A stretch of 64,000 nt of DNA from IMG/VR virus record IMGVR_UViG_3300020421_000005, positions 48,725 through 112,724 of that record; one strand, written 5' to 3'. Below, in pieces: positions 6,456 through 15,294 of this stretch; the stretch's first letter is position 1; each line of letters starts with the position of its first letter. This DNA comes from a virus. Made by a program: the position numbers and the translations under genes. The notes under the pieces are model-generated. The model did not search any database. It was not told the origin of the DNA and saw nothing but the letters and a program-made list of their open reading frames with translations.

Positions 6456-6686
6456 ATGGAAACCACTGTACTTCTTGTCATGTTTAGTATACTTTGCTTT
6501 ACGTTTCTGCTGATAGGTGGTATAATTGGCTGGTTAGCCCAACAAAACAATTACGTTCACTTACAAAATCAAGTGGCGTACACGCATCCTGAGATGTATG
6601 ATGAAAATGGGAATCTTATTCCTGATGAAATAGTAGCCGTGAGGTTTGAAAACAATGACGACAGCGAAGAAGACGACGAGGACTAG
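6456..6686 (+). CDS. Membrane-anchored acidic small protein (76 aa)
   Basis: An N-terminal membrane helix (LLVMFSILCFTFLLIGGIIGWL) and a very acidic C-terminus (NNDDSEEDDED). A strong TAGGAGG ribosome site lies 6 bases before the ATG. It overlaps the next gene by 32 bases. Unknown function. Confidence 0.78.
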   Translation: METTVLLVMFSILCFTFLLIGGIIGWLAQQNNYVHLQNQVAYTHPEMYDENGNLIPDEIVAVRFENNDDSEEDDED

Positions 6687-7230
6687 ATCAGCGTCAACTA
6701 GGAAGAAAACCACTTCCACTCGCAAAACTGCAACAAAACCAAGGACTGTGACAGTCAAAAAGAAAGAACTGCCACCAAATCCTATGGTTCATGAACTCTT
6801 AGAAGCAGTCGATTCTGAAAGAGTAAAGGCTAAAAAGTTAGAGATTCTTCGCACTCATGGTGATGACTCTTTCAAAATGGTTATGATTTGGAACTTTGAT
6901 GAATCAGTCATTTCCGTACTTCCAGATGGAAACGTCCCATATCAACCTGTAGAGGGTGATGTGCAGGCATCTAAAGAACAGGGTGTTCCTCAGAGAACAA
7001 CTATTCGTAATGCTGCAAGACAGTTCTACCGTTTTGTGAAGGGTGGAGACGACCAACTTAACAAGATCAAGAGAGAGTCTATTTTTATTAATATTCTCCA
7101 GACTCTACCTCAACCAGAGGCAGAAATCCTTGTTCTTGTGAAAGATAAAGCTCTCAACACCAAATATAACATCACTAAGGAGTTAGTGTCAGAAGCCTAT
7201 CCAGAAATTACTTGGGGGAACCGAAGTTGA
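6655..7230 (+). CDS. Conserved T4-like cyanophage protein, basic N-terminus (191 aa)
   Basis: Residues 1-35 are a Lys/Thr/Arg-rich tail resembling a histone-like or DNA-binding extension. A helical domain with NPMVHELLEAVDSE and VQASKEQGVPQRTTIRNAARQFYRF follows. I recall this C-terminal part as a cyanophage domain of unknown function (possibly DUF6433). TTG at 6646 is an alternative start. Confidence 0.8.
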   Translation: MTTAKKTTRTRSASTRKKTTSTRKTATKPRTVTVKKKELPPNPMVHELLEAVDSERVKAKKLEILRTHGDDSFKMVMIWNFDESVISVLPDGNVPYQPVEGDVQASKEQGVPQRTTIRNAARQFYRFVKGGDDQLNKIKRESIFINILQTLPQPEAEILVLVKDKALNTKYNITKELVSEAYPEITWGNRS

Positions 7231-7511
7231 AAATCCTACACGAAAATTGCGATCCAAAACTAGCAGAAAATCCAAAGTTGCCTTACACGGCATATCTTGT
7301 AACTTATGTAAAGGACGACAAAGTGTGTTATGACGTAACTTTATGTCAAAAACAAGTGGAAATGTTTGATTACTATTACGATAAGTATAAAACAGGACTA
7401 CAGGGATGGGTTCAATCTAGAGGCAGTATCAATCCTAAACTCTGGAATGAGGATATGCTCAATCCAGATAAGAAAAAAACACCAGCTAAAAAACCACAAA
7501 AACGTAAATGA
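7227..7511 (+). CDS. Hypothetical protein, basic C-terminus (94 aa)
   Basis: From TTG 7227, whose TTGA overlaps the previous stop, the protein begins MKILHENCDPKL. An in-frame TTG at 7212 would add 5 residues. The last 15 residues are Lys/Pro-rich (KKKTPAKKPQKRK), suggesting nucleic-acid binding. Confidence 0.7.
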   Translation: MKILHENCDPKLAENPKLPYTAYLVTYVKDDKVCYDVTLCQKQVEMFDYYYDKYKTGLQGWVQSRGSINPKLWNEDMLNPDKKKTPAKKPQKRK

Positions 7512-7678
7512 TTAATCCTATGAGTGTTGTGAAAAATGTAAGAACCTCATATAGCAGATTCTTACAGAAAAATATCAAGGAAGTAGAAGTGCAGTTCGAG
7601 AATGAAGACCCTGCATGGATTCCATATGATACTTTGTTGGCTATGATGAACTTTGAGGGAGATATTGTAAATGGGTGA
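7508..7678 (+). CDS. Hypothetical protein (56 aa)
   Basis: Starts MINPMSVVKNVRTSYSRF and ends in an acidic, aromatic region. ATGA overlap with the previous stop; 8-base overlap with the next gene. Unknown. Confidence 0.65.
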   Translation: MINPMSVVKNVRTSYSRFLQKNIKEVEVQFENEDPAWIPYDTLLAMMNFEGDIVNG

Positions 7679-7916
7679 ATTTAGTGGATCTTCTCCTATG
7701 GGAGATGGTAGAAACGTTGCTGGTAGCAAATATACTGGTGATGCTAAACAAGGAAAGGTAGAACTCAATAAAGAAGAGTTCAATAAAGTGTTGAAAAAAT
7801 ATAAAAAGATCAAAAAGTATATGAAGTCTAATCTATTTCAAGTTAAACTCTTGGACGGCACTGAAAAGGTCGTATCTCAATTAGAGAAAGAAGCGAATGA
7901 AATTGAAGGTAATTGA
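7671..7916 (+). CDS. Hypothetical protein (81 aa)
   Basis: A glycine/serine-rich N-terminus (MGEFSGSSPMGDGRNVAGS) followed by a lysine-rich helix and an acidic end. It overlaps the dioxygenase gene start by 20 bases. Unknown. Confidence 0.68.
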   Translation: MGEFSGSSPMGDGRNVAGSKYTGDAKQGKVELNKEEFNKVLKKYKKIKKYMKSNLFQVKLLDGTEKVVSQLEKEANEIEGN

Positions 7917-8379
7917 TGATTTCCTAAAACCAGATGATTACGAAGCCCTCCGCAAAACGATGATGGAGGATTCTTCGTTTCAATGGCAATTTGGTAACGG
8001 TGTTAATACACCTGATGATGGATATTTTCAATTTTGTCATGTGTTTTATGCACAGTTTGAACCTAGAAGTGCTTTCTTCTACAACCTTATGCCTATCCTA
8101 AACGAGTTGGAACCTGTTTCAATCGTCAGGATCAAGGCTAATCTAAATATGAGAACACCCGAAAGGCAAGAATATGATCTTCACACAGATGTTGACGATT
8201 GTATCACTTCCATATATTATGTAAATACTAATGATGGTTACACACGATTTGAAGATGGTACAAAGGTTGACAGTATAGCAAACAGGATGGTAGTATTTAA
8301 CTCAAATACTTTACATGCTGGATGCTCCCCGACTGATACCCTTCGTAGGTGCGTAATTAACCTTAATTACTTCATCTAA
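7897..8379 (+). CDS. 2-oxoglutarate/Fe(II) dioxygenase family protein
   Basis: A 160-residue cupin-fold enzyme predicted to hydroxylate a substrate with O2, 2-oxoglutarate and iron. The facial triad is visible: His96-x-Asp98 (LHTDVD) and His140 (TLHAG), with Arg150/151 to hold 2-oxoglutarate. It begins VIDDFLKPDDYEAL, typical of the family. It is the closest relative in the window of the gene at 46285. The substrate is unknown. Confidence 0.85.
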   Translation: MKLKVIDDFLKPDDYEALRKTMMEDSSFQWQFGNGVNTPDDGYFQFCHVFYAQFEPRSAFFYNLMPILNELEPVSIVRIKANLNMRTPERQEYDLHTDVDDCITSIYYVNTNDGYTRFEDGTKVDSIANRMVVFNSNTLHAGCSPTDTLRRCVINLNYFI

Positions 8380-8380
8380 C

Positions 8381-8530
8381 ATGGAAAAAGCAAAACTAAA
8401 ACTCATTGTAAAAAACTTAAAGTTACTCGTAGAGGCACTTGAGTCTGAGGTTTATTCAGATTTATCTCAATATTCCTCTGATCATGAAAAACAAAAAGTG
8501 ACGTATGGAGACCAAATAGAGGAATTATGA
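8381..8530 (+). CDS. 49-residue helical protein, unknown
   Basis: Starts MEKAKLKLIVKNLKLLVEALE, an amphipathic basic helix. It starts 2 bases after the dioxygenase stop and overlaps thyX by 4 bases (ATGA). Confidence 0.65.
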   Translation: MEKAKLKLIVKNLKLLVEALESEVYSDLSQYSSDHEKQKVTYGDQIEEL

Positions 8531-9216
8531 CCGTAAAACTGGTAAGTATCACACCAGATGCAGAAAAAACAATGGCACATATCGCCAGAGTTTCAAATCC
8601 ATCCAACCAAGATAATGAGAAGTTTGCTGGACTTCTCAAGTATTGTATCAATCATCAACATTGGTCTGTATTTGAACAGTCTAGCATGACTCTAGAGATA
8701 GAGACAACAAGGGCTATAGCGGCTCAAATACTGAGGCATAGATCATTTACATTTCAAGAGTTTTCCCAACGATATGCTGATAGTACACAGTTGGGAGTAA
8801 TCCCTATTCCTAAACTTAGGAAACAAGATTTAAAGAATCGTCAAAACTCAACAGACGATCTTGACGAGTTTGTCAGACAGAAGTTGGAACTACAAATGAA
8901 AACTTTGTTTGACTCTGCAACCGCCTTATATCAACAGATGTTAGTGGAAGGAGTTGCAAAAGAATGTGCCAGAATGGTCTTACCACTTTGCACACCGACA
9001 AGAATCTACATGACAGGTTCTTGCAGATCATGGATTCATTATATTGAACTGAGATCCGCTCATGGAACTCAAAAGGAACACATGGACATTGCACAGGCAT
9101 GTAAAACTGTCTTTATAGAAGAGTTTCCAATCGTTTCTGAGGCATTAGAATGGAGAAATGGTGTGGTTGAAATTCAAAAACAAATCAAAAAAGAACTTCA
9201 CGGAGAACAAACTTAA
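8527..9216 (+). CDS. thyX: Flavin-dependent thymidylate synthase
   Basis: Makes dTMP from dUMP using FAD and methylene-tetrahydrofolate. The ThyX signature RHR-x7-S is present (R70-H71-R72 ... S80) and is followed by QRY. The 229-residue length is typical. It lets the phage make thymidylate independently of host enzyme supply. Common in cyanophages. Confidence 0.96.
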   Translation: MTVKLVSITPDAEKTMAHIARVSNPSNQDNEKFAGLLKYCINHQHWSVFEQSSMTLEIETTRAIAAQILRHRSFTFQEFSQRYADSTQLGVIPIPKLRKQDLKNRQNSTDDLDEFVRQKLELQMKTLFDSATALYQQMLVEGVAKECARMVLPLCTPTRIYMTGSCRSWIHYIELRSAHGTQKEHMDIAQACKTVFIEEFPIVSEALEWRNGVVEIQKQIKKELHGEQT

Positions 9217-9485
9217 TGGCAACATACCCTGTAGTCAACACAAAAACTGGTGAACAGAAAGAGGTTGTAATGAGTATTATGAAGTGGGACAAATGGAGAG
9301 AGGATAATCCCGATTGGACAAGGGATTACTCAGATCCATCCACAATGCCAGGCGTAGGAGAGGTTGGAGAGTGGAGAGATAAACTCAACAACAAACATCC
9401 AGGCTGGAGTGAGATTCTCAAAAAATCTGAGAAAACTGCTGGGGTAAAAGGTCGTTTAGCTAACAGAGGTATTAATGTCAACTAA
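9216..9485 (+). CDS. Hypothetical Trp-rich protein (89 aa)
   Basis: Starts MATYPVVNTKTGEQKEVV, contains MKWDKWREDNPDWTRDYS and GWSEILKKSEKTAG. The N-terminal beta pair resembles a small zinc-ribbon-type leader but has no cysteines. It overlaps phoH by 11 bases. Function unknown. Confidence 0.75.
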   Translation: MATYPVVNTKTGEQKEVVMSIMKWDKWREDNPDWTRDYSDPSTMPGVGEVGEWRDKLNNKHPGWSEILKKSEKTAGVKGRLANRGINVN

Positions 9486-10251
9486 AAAAAGAAGGAACAC
9501 TAATAGTCAACATCGTGATAGTAACGTTGGAGCTGGAATGACTGCTAAACAAAGACGTAGGAAGAGACCAATCAACAACGCTATGTTGGTTGACGTAGAA
9601 CCTATCACAGATAATCAGAAGATTCTTTTTGAGGAATATGCTAAAGGTAAGAATATCTTTGCATATGGTTGTGCTGGTACTGGTAAGACATTCATTAGTT
9701 TGTATCTTGCACTAAAAGATGTACTTGACGAAATGACACCATATGATAAGGTGTATATTGTTAGGTCATTGGTCTCCACAAGAGAGATTGGTTTCTTGCC
9801 AGGCGACCATGAAGATAAGTCATCACTCTATCAGATTCCATATAAGAATATGGTAAAGTATATGTTTGAGATGCCCTCAGACAATGACTTTGAAATGTTA
9901 TACGGTAATTTGAAAGCACAAGAGACTATTTCATTCTGGAGCACATCATTTATCAGGGGTACAACACTTGATAATTGCATTGTGTTAGTAGATGAGATGC
10001 AAAACTTGAATTTTCATGAATTAGATAGTATAATAACAAGAGTAGGAGATAACTGTAAAATAATGTTTTGTGGTGACTCTACTCAAACGGATCTTACAAA
10101 ATCCAATGAGAAGAATGGCATCTTAGATTTTAAACGTATCATTGAGATCATGGAAGATGATTTCGGTACGGTTGAATTTGGTTTAGATGATATTGTTCGC
10201 TCTGGTCTAGTAAGAAACTACTTGGTTACTAAACTCGCTCTTTCTTTATGA
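9475..10251 (+). CDS. phoH: PhoH-like P-loop ATPase
   Basis: A Walker A motif GCAGTGKT (65-72) and Walker B VLVDEMQN (about 170-177) place it in the PhoH/helicase-like ATPase family, which is nearly universal in T4-like cyanophages. A basic, low-complexity N-terminus (about 35 residues) precedes the ATPase domain. The biological role in phages is not settled; RNA handling has been suggested for PhoH proteins. Confidence 0.93.
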   Translation: MSTKKRRNTNSQHRDSNVGAGMTAKQRRRKRPINNAMLVDVEPITDNQKILFEEYAKGKNIFAYGCAGTGKTFISLYLALKDVLDEMTPYDKVYIVRSLVSTREIGFLPGDHEDKSSLYQIPYKNMVKYMFEMPSDNDFEMLYGNLKAQETISFWSTSFIRGTTLDNCIVLVDEMQNLNFHELDSIITRVGDNCKIMFCGDSTQTDLTKSNEKNGILDFKRIIEIMEDDFGTVEFGLDDIVRSGLVRNYLVTKLALSL

Positions 10252-10937
10252 CGTTTACTCATTTGAATAAACTTGGTGATTTTGAGTTAGAAGCCAATAC
10301 TATAGATGGAGTTAGATATTACACTCTTCCAAGTGGAAAGAAAGCTCCATCTATTACTTCCATAACCAGTTTTTATAATCGCCAAACGTTTATCAAATGG
10401 CGTAATAAGATTGGTGAGGAAGAAGCCAATAAGATCACAAAGGTTGCCACCGACAGGGGAACCAAGTTTCATGATCTGGTTGAAAAGTATCTCTTAAATG
10501 AAGATATTAATTCTATGAAGGACATTCTGCCTTCCACAAAATCAAGGTGGATTGCAGCAAGGGACTCCTTAAACAATATCAATAATATTCACTGTTTGGA
10601 AAAACCCCTATATAGTGAGTACTTCGGTATTGCTGGACGTGTTGATTGCATTGCCGAATATAACGGAGAGTTAGCGGTAATAGATTTCAAGACATCTAAA
10701 AAGATTAAACCAGAGAAGTGGTTAGAAAACTATTTCGTTCAAGAAACTGCATATGCCTGTATGTACTTTGAGATGACAGGTATTGCGGTGGAGAAGATTG
10801 TGACCTTAATGGTTGCTGATAATGGAGATGTGAAAGTTTATGAAAAAACCAACAAACGTGACTATATTAAGCTTCTTACCAAGTATATTAAAGAATTCGT
10901 CACCCACAAGCTCGGGGAGTATGGAGAAAGAAGTTAA
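10248..10937 (+). CDS. PD-(D/E)XK exonuclease, RecB/Cas4-like
   Basis: A 229-residue nuclease with an N-terminal PSITSITSFY and GTKFHDLVEKYL, then the catalytic GRVDCIAEYNGELAVIDFKTSKK (D and D-x-K positions) and a downstream QETAYA motif, all typical of RecB-family nucleases. It sits between phoH and gp33. A role in DNA recombination or end processing is likely; the exact function is not shown. Confidence 0.86.
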   Translation: MTFTHLNKLGDFELEANTIDGVRYYTLPSGKKAPSITSITSFYNRQTFIKWRNKIGEEEANKITKVATDRGTKFHDLVEKYLLNEDINSMKDILPSTKSRWIAARDSLNNINNIHCLEKPLYSEYFGIAGRVDCIAEYNGELAVIDFKTSKKIKPEKWLENYFVQETAYACMYFEMTGIAVEKIVTLMVADNGDVKVYEKTNKRDYIKLLTKYIKEFVTHKLGEYGERS

Positions 10938-11175
10938 CGACTTACTAAAAGCGAAATTTCTCGACCAGAACAAGTTCACTACTGATGTTGAACAACTGGT
11001 ACTTGACACTGAGCTCAATTATATTGAAGCAATCATTAGTTATTGCGAAGAAAATAATATTGAGTTTGAGTCAGTTGGGAAATTGATCGCAAAACCTCTC
11101 AAGGATAAATTAAAAGCGGAAGCAACTGAATTGAATTACTTAAAACGTACTTCTAAATCTAAGTTACCGCTGTGA
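10921..11175 (+). CDS. 33: Late transcription co-activator gp33
   Basis: An 84-residue acidic helical protein starting MEKEVNDLLKAKF and ending PLKDKLKAEATELNYLKRTSKSKLPL, the pattern I know from cyanophage gp33. In T4, gp33 links the late sigma (gp55) and RNA polymerase to the sliding clamp. Late promoter boxes in this window fit. The start chosen overlaps the nuclease end by 17 bases. Confidence 0.82.
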   Translation: MEKEVNDLLKAKFLDQNKFTTDVEQLVLDTELNYIEAIISYCEENNIEFESVGKLIAKPLKDKLKAEATELNYLKRTSKSKLPL

Positions 11176-11456
11176 TATTCTGGATAGGATTTACTGTAAT
11201 GGTTCTCAACGAAGGTTTTGTAATCATGAGGCATGTATCGCCTTGGTTTGCAAAGCGTAGAGAAGAATTAATAAGTAAATTTGGAGACGGTTTTAAGAAA
11301 TTTCACTCAGCACTTGACTGGGTGTGGCTGTCTCTAGTGATCATAGGTATATCATTGGGACCACATAGAAACGTAGATATACTCTCACTTGCCGTATGGT
11401 GGGGTGGAGTATTATCCCTAGTTTACATACCTAAATGGTTATCAGAAAAAACATAA
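11172..11456 (+). CDS. Integral membrane protein, unknown (94 aa)
   Basis: GTG start. Three hydrophobic stretches (IFWIGFTVMVLNEGFVIM, WVWLSLVIIGISLG and ILSLAVWWGGVLSLVYI) suggest 2-3 membrane helices around a basic cytoplasmic loop. Overlaps gp33 by 4 bases. Unknown. Confidence 0.75.
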   Translation: MIFWIGFTVMVLNEGFVIMRHVSPWFAKRREELISKFGDGFKKFHSALDWVWLSLVIIGISLGPHRNVDILSLAVWWGGVLSLVYIPKWLSEKT

Positions 11457-11459
11457 ATA
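11452..11459 (+). promoter_or_regulatory. Putative late promoter box
   Basis: CATAAATA, one mismatch from the T4 late box, 23 bases before the ATG at 11482. Confidence 0.45.
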
Positions 11460-11481
11460 GTACTAGTATCAGATTCGATTG

Positions 11482-11823
11482 ATGGGTGAATTTTTTAGAT
11501 CCGCTCCAGTAAGAGCTGCCATGGCAGAGATACAGGAGTTACAAGAAGATATCATGTCAGGACTGGCAATCAACGGTATGAGGAATCCTACCGTAGATGG
11601 TGGTCTTTTGCATATTCAAAAGATGAGGACACTACTCGAAAAGCAGAGGAACTTTATGTTCAGACTGCAATTAGAGAAGGACGATCCTGATGCTATTGAG
11701 ATGAGAGAGCAGATCTTAGAGTCTGCCAAGTTTCTGGGACTCCAGCCAGGTCAAAATATTGCAGAATTTTTTGACACTCTGACTGAAACCTTAGACAAAC
11801 TGGAAGAAAATATTCCAGATTGA
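11482..11823 (+). CDS. DUF1825-family protein
   Basis: A 113-residue helical protein starting MGEFFRSAPVRAAMAEIQELQEDIM. The FFxSxxVxxxMxEIQELQ pattern is that of DUF1825, a family of cyanobacteria and their phages with unknown function. The rest is helical (LLEKQRNFMFRLQLEKDD). It sits directly before gp32, probably from a late-type box at 11452. Confidence 0.83.
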   Translation: MGEFFRSAPVRAAMAEIQELQEDIMSGLAINGMRNPTVDGGLLHIQKMRTLLEKQRNFMFRLQLEKDDPDAIEMREQILESAKFLGLQPGQNIAEFFDTLTETLDKLEENIPD

Positions 11824-11847
11824 CAAAACACAATTATCTGTTATAAT
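11820..11847 (+). promoter_or_regulatory. Sigma70 promoter for gp32
   Basis: TTGACA (11820-11825), 16-base spacer, TATAAT (11842-11847). It overlaps the stop of the DUF1825 gene and lies 40 bases before the gp32 ATG. Confidence 0.8.
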
Positions 11848-11886
11848 ACAAACAATCCTACAATACAAAAATACGGAGAATACTAA

Positions 11887-12801
11887 ATGTCATTTGCTGC
11901 ACTAAAGAAACAATCTAAAGCAGGCTCTCTTACAGAGAGATTGATGAAAAAAGTTGAGAAACTCAACGAGAAAGGTAACAATACTGATGAACGTCTTTGG
12001 AAACCAGCTGTAGATAAAGCGGGTAACGGATACGCAGTTGTTCGATTCCTCCCTGCACATGCTAATTGTGAACTGCCATGGACTCAAGTTTGGAGTCACG
12101 CTTTTCAAGGACCAGGCGGTTGGTATATTGAGAACAGTTTAACTACTATTGGCAAGGATGATCCTGTTGGAGAACTGAATCGCAGTCTCTGGAACAGTGG
12201 TCGTGAATCTGACAAAGACATTGCTCGTAAGCAAAAGCGTAAGCTTTCTTACTATGCAAATGTTTATGTTGTAAAAGATTCTAGTAATCCTGAGAACGAA
12301 GGACAAGTAAAACTTTACAAGTTTGGTAAGAAGATCTTTGATAAGATCACTGCTGCAATGCAACCTGAGTTCGATGATGAAGAAGCAATCAATCCATTTG
12401 ATTTTTGGAAGGGTGCTAACTTCAAGTTGAAGATCAAACAGGTTGCTGGATTCTGGAACTATGATAGTTCAGAGTTTGCAAGATCAGAAGCACTCTTGGA
12501 CGATGATGACAAACTAGAGGAGATCTATAACAAGATCTATGATCTTAGTGAGTTCACTGCTGCAGACCAGTTCAAAACATATGAACAACTCAAGGCACGT
12601 TTGGACACAGTTCTTTCAAGGAAGGCTGTTGTAACACCTACAAGAGAGGATGTTGAAGTATCCAACGAAGATGCTGATCGTGGATCAGTTGAGGAGGAAC
12701 TATCTAACCTCCGTGCAAGTGCCACTGCTGCATCTGCTGATACGGATACAGAGGAAGAGGACGACGCACTGAGTTACTTCCAAAAACTCGCTGAAGAGTA
12801 A
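11887..12801 (+). CDS. 32: Single-stranded DNA-binding protein gp32
   Basis: A 304-residue ssDNA-binding protein. The basic N-terminus (MSFAALKKQSKAGSL) mediates cooperative binding, the core holds the OB-fold (RFLPAHANCELPWTQVWSHAFQGPGGWYIENS, KLSYYANVYVVKD), and the C-terminus is very acidic (DTDTEEEDDALSYFQKLAEE), the protein-interaction tail. It coats replication intermediates. It has its own sigma70 promoter and a strong terminator. Confidence 0.95.
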   Translation: MSFAALKKQSKAGSLTERLMKKVEKLNEKGNNTDERLWKPAVDKAGNGYAVVRFLPAHANCELPWTQVWSHAFQGPGGWYIENSLTTIGKDDPVGELNRSLWNSGRESDKDIARKQKRKLSYYANVYVVKDSSNPENEGQVKLYKFGKKIFDKITAAMQPEFDDEEAINPFDFWKGANFKLKIKQVAGFWNYDSSEFARSEALLDDDDKLEEIYNKIYDLSEFTAADQFKTYEQLKARLDTVLSRKAVVTPTREDVEVSNEDADRGSVEEELSNLRASATAASADTDTEEEDDALSYFQKLAEE

Positions 12802-12812
12802 ACAATAAGAAA

Positions 12813-12834
12813 GGGGTCGCAAGACCCCTTTTTT
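12813..12834. terminator. Bidirectional terminator between gp32 and gp53
   Basis: GGGGTC and GACCCC with loop GCAA, followed by T7 on the plus strand and preceded by A-rich bases that give a U-tract on the minus strand. It separates the convergent gp32 and gp53 transcripts. Confidence 0.9.
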
Positions 12835-12839
12835 TATTA

Positions 12840-13601
12840 TCAAGTAAGACTACTAGCAATTCTGGGATTGTATGCTCTCTTAAGTCTTTTACTCTTGAAT
12901 TGAGATGATTTCTTATATTTGCCTATTCTGGTTAAATCTTGTATCACAGTGCTTAGGTAAAGTGGTCTGATAACTCTGATTCTTCTCTTAGCATCATTCA
13001 TAGATACTTCAAACTGATAGTTCGTTACAGGAGTTACGTTGGGATTTTGAATCACATCACCATTGGCATCTCTTGCAGTTCCAGCTGAATCTATAGTTGA
13101 TAACTCATTTAACTGAGTGACTCTACTGTATGAGACAATTCTTTGCTCTTCTGGTCTATACTTCAAATATTTAAGATCAAAGTTAGAATCTACTCTTAAT
13201 GCTTCTGGAACAACTATTCTTCCAGCCCAATCTACATCTTCCAAAGTTTCATAGTGATGTATCTTTTCTAATCCCTCATCACTACCATATTTCTCTAAAC
13301 AGTATTTTCTGAAATCATTATCGTTTAGTGGCCACTGATCTCTAACCTTTGTTATATTGTTCGCTACTAATATAACCCAATCAAATCTAGGATCTCCATA
13401 TAGAGTGTATGCTAATTGATCTGGTCTTAGATTGCCATGAATAAAGAAATCTTCAAAGGATGTGGCTACTTGATCAAGATCCTCACGAAGTTTTGCTCTT
13501 CTGAAAATATTTTTTACTGGAATATACTCATCATTAGAACTTCTGTCTGGAGATCTAGAGACGTAATCTATATTTGGTAAATATGAAAAATAACCTTTCA
13601 T
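12840..13601 (-). CDS. 53: Baseplate wedge protein gp53
   Basis: A 253-residue protein with N-terminal GYFSYLPNIDYVSRSPDR and the central PDQLAYTLYGDPRFDWVILVANNI and QWPLNDNDFRKYCLEKYG motifs typical of T4 gp53, which joins wedges into the baseplate and contains a LysM-like fold. Encoded on the minus strand as the last gene of the gp4-X-gp48-gp53 operon. Confidence 0.9.
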   Translation of the reverse strand: MKGYFSYLPNIDYVSRSPDRSSNDEYIPVKNIFRRAKLREDLDQVATSFEDFFIHGNLRPDQLAYTLYGDPRFDWVILVANNITKVRDQWPLNDNDFRKYCLEKYGSDEGLEKIHHYETLEDVDWAGRIVVPEALRVDSNFDLKYLKYRPEEQRIVSYSRVTQLNELSTIDSAGTARDANGDVIQNPNVTPVTNYQFEVSMNDAKRRIRVIRPLYLSTVIQDLTRIGKYKKSSQFKSKRLKRAYNPRIASSLT

Positions 13602-13602
13602 G

Positions 13603-15294
13603 TTAGTATCCTATCATTGAAGTCTTTGGATCATCCTGATTAATGATATAGATTGGCATCAAATCTCCCATAATATTTTTATCACTAAACATTCTATCGT
13701 TAGCAGAGTCTCGTTGATAATCTGTGTTGTATATAGGTTCTAATTCGTTAAACTGGAGTGTCAGACTATATGATGTGGGTTGACCATGTGCATATGCCAT
13801 CCATTGACCTTCTGGAGTATAACTAACATCTACGCTAGTCAAAGCACATGTTTTGAACATATTTGCACCCATGATAGGTTTGTTTCCATCAGTAAGATAT
13901 CTCAACCTAAACACGTTTGGTGTGCCTAGGAAGTAACTAGGTCCTCCAGCAGCACCAGTTCCACCAGTCTGTCCATCACCAGTTAGTTTTACCAGTTTTC
14001 TAGGAGCAGACCATTCTTTAAAAGCACGAATCATCATTCTGCATATATGTGCTTCATTTTCATCTCTTGGAGTTAATAACCATTGGAATTGAAAATTTCT
14101 TAAACCAACACCAGCAAATAGAAGTTCAGTGTTGGAGTTTGCAATGACACCACCAGTTCTAGATAATATTTGATCTGAACTAATATCAAATCCTCCATCT
14201 GCAAGCAACTGACTCATTTTGTTTGCCATTATATCAGCTCTACCAGCCTGTTGTGTTGTTAATTGGAAGAAATTGTTTATTGCGTCAAGAGTTGGAAAGA
14301 TACCTGTACCTCGGAGAAAAGTCTTAACAACCGTTTTGGAATTAGCTTTTCTGATAGCATCTAGTGCTGCATTATTCATGTTACTCTCTTCCCAAATTCT
14401 TGGGTTTGAATCTTGCATGTTATTAGGCATGGGTAACATGATTGGAGCACCTAGTTTTTTTCTAAGTGGTGATCCTCTTTGAGCACCATAAGCAGCACCA
14501 CCGCCACCTTCAGAATTTTCATCTGTTTTAGTAAACTCTCTAGTATATGGAGGTTCATATGTATAACATTGAATGACCATATGATCCTGACTCATTGATA
14601 GATCTTGTGGATATACAACAGGTCTAAGGAACATGATCTCATTGTCCCTGTCAAAAGCATATTTAATCCTTTCTGTTACACCAACAAGCCCTTTAGAATC
14701 ATTATCTGTTCCTCCTGGCTGTTGATTGTTTGCTACTTTTGCTTCTTCTATTGCAACTTGATTTTCAGCATGTCTTACTGCTCTATTCCATGTTAGACCC
14801 GCTCTCCAGTCGCTTACTGTATTTCCTGTTTTAATATAACCTTCTTCTTTTAGTCTTGCTAAATCTTTTTCTGCTTTTTGTAGAGGTGTAAGATCTGTGT
14901 TTTCTGCCCATGGCGCAACCTCTTCATTTGTTACACTAGCATAACTTCTTACTTCCTCAGCTAATTGTTGTTGTAAAACTGATTTAGTTGTATCTACATT
15001 TCCTTTGCTATCAAAAACAACTCCAGTAAAAGTTACTTTATTTTCATTACTTTTTTTTGTTACAGAACCAGGCTTCCACTCTCCATTTTCAAATATTGGT
15101 TCTGATCCAGCAATAATTTTACCAATGTCGTCAACAGGCCATATTTTTACTTCGCCTTCTTTAATGAATGCTTTATATTTTACAGTATCTCTACCACCTT
15201 CGGCATTGATAACGTTTTGTTCCAGATTTGTCTTAAGCCTAAGTTCGTTACCGTACTCTTGAACGTCGTTTTGGAATGTTACTGATGATGTCAT
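13603..15294 (-). CDS. 48: Baseplate tail-tube cap protein gp48
   Basis: A 563-residue protein. The C-terminal half (FRPVVYPQDLSMSQDH, LLFAGVGLRNFQFQWLLTPRDENEA, GPSYFLGTPNVFRLRYL, SVDVSYTPEGQWMAYAHGQPTSYSLTLQFNELEPIY) matches the tail-tube-like fold of cyanophage gp48, which caps the baseplate hub and starts the tube with gp54. The N-terminal 200 residues are extra and low in recognisable motifs. Its start overlaps the preceding gene by 4 bases. Confidence 0.85.
   Translation of the reverse strand: MTSSVTFQNDVQEYGNELRLKTNLEQNVINAEGGRDTVKYKAFIKEGEVKIWPVDDIGKIIAGSEPIFENGEWKPGSVTKKSNENKVTFTGVVFDSKGNVDTTKSVLQQQLAEEVRSYASVTNEEVAPWAENTDLTPLQKAEKDLARLKEEGYIKTGNTVSDWRAGLTWNRAVRHAENQVAIEEAKVANNQQPGGTDNDSKGLVGVTERIKYAFDRDNEIMFLRPVVYPQDLSMSQDHMVIQCYTYEPPYTREFTKTDENSEGGGGAAYGAQRGSPLRKKLGAPIMLPMPNNMQDSNPRIWEESNMNNAALDAIRKANSKTVVKTFLRGTGIFPTLDAINNFFQLTTQQAGRADIMANKMSQLLADGGFDISSDQILSRTGGVIANSNTELLFAGVGLRNFQFQWLLTPRDENEAHICRMMIRAFKEWSAPRKLVKLTGDGQTGGTGAAGGPSYFLGTPNVFRLRYLTDGNKPIMGANMFKTCALTSVDVSYTPEGQWMAYAHGQPTSYSLTLQFNELEPIYNTDYQRDSANDRMFSDKNIMGDLMPIYIINQDDPKTSMIGY

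Noticed and set aside
12840-12930. Frames on the plus strand opposite gp53, gp48 and gp4
   Set aside because: Shadows of well-supported minus-strand structural genes.
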